From Nostoc sp. CHAB 5844 (GTDB lineage Bacteria > Cyanobacteriota > Cyanobacteriia > Cyanobacteriales > Nostocaceae), in contig NZ_JAIVFW010000001.1 of NCBI RefSeq assembly GCF_020829595.1, forward strand, positions 186,001-250,000: a stretch of 64,000 bases of DNA. Reading direction: 5' to 3'. The notes below the pieces were generated by a model. It was not told the DNA's origin. It saw only the letters and a program-made list of their open reading frames with translations, and did not search any database. Each line of letters begins with the position of its first letter. The stretch's first letter is position 1. Both the position numbers and the translations under genes were made by a program. Below are positions 63,965 through 64,000 of this stretch, in pieces.

Positions 63965-64000
63965 GTATGAAACGTAGAGGTTGGTGTTGATTCATACATT

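Overview
The window looks like chromosomal DNA of a filamentous, heterocyst-type cyanobacterium (Nostocales; Nostoc, Anabaena or Calothrix-like). The signs are a very high density of the HIP1 octamer GCGATCGC inside and between genes, several kinds of heptameric short tandem repeats (CGTAATT, GAATTCT, GAAGTAT, CTCAGCA and TTGACCA types) between genes, AT-rich intergenic DNA, many two-component proteins with PAS domains, and typical cyanobacterial gene families (Uma2, DUF29, DUF433/DUF5615 pairs, Omp85, Yfr1). This is inference from sequence character; no species is assigned.

Layout. 1-9.8 kb: tail of a short-chain dehydrogenase, a fused flavoprotein/persulfide-dioxygenase-like protein, pirin, the lptA-lptB-lptF/G lipopolysaccharide transport operon, a beta-propeller-like protein and a decayed SMP-30 gene. 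10-18.5 kb: tRNA-Ser(CGA), a membrane Ser/Thr kinase, a J-domain/HNH-nuclease-like gene pair, argS, a Uma2 protein, and a gene split by a small mobile element. 19-26 kb: a two-component cluster of six proteins. 26-36.8 kb: three toxin-antitoxin modules, a lipid-A-disaccharide-synthase-related glycosyltransferase, an Omp85 protein, an amidase, dnaG, and a PAS-receiver protein. 37-46 kb: a small repeat protein with an in-frame stop, a MacA/MacB-like ABC exporter operon ending in a truncated tolC, a Gfo/Idh oxidoreductase, decayed receiver DNA, and a zinc-ribbon/double winged-helix-like gene pair. 46-55 kb: glpK, a GNAT, a PAS-CRP regulator, an exported thioredoxin-fold protein and two divergent glycosyltransferases. 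55-64 kb: two tandem Yfr1-like small RNA genes, an arsenosugar cluster (arsM, PiT permease, arsS), an alcohol dehydrogenase, an AstE-like protein, and a string of gene remnants (isopentenyl phosphate kinase, transposase tail, HicA, DUF559) around a DUF29 gene.

How the genes fit together. Envelope biogenesis is the main coherent theme: Lpt transport, an Omp85 outer-membrane protein, an LpxB-related enzyme, a tripartite exporter, an amidase, glycosyltransferases and Yfr1, an RNA linked in the literature to envelope gene control. Signal transduction is the second theme: a histidine kinase-receiver-hybrid cluster plus two proteins that share one PAS sensor module but end in different outputs (receiver or CRP).

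The most notable observations are (1) two tandem Yfr1-type RNAs, one with a changed core motif; (2) a MITE family (inverted end TACCAATT, 3-bp target duplication fitting TNA) with three complete copies, one of which splits a gene in frame; (3) a J-domain protein paired with an HNH-like protein that has lost most zinc ligands; (4) a FAD-enzyme/ETHE1-like fusion; and (5) an amidase whose expected catalytic Glu is Gln. About one gene in eight in this window is visibly damaged, so the region records much recent decay.
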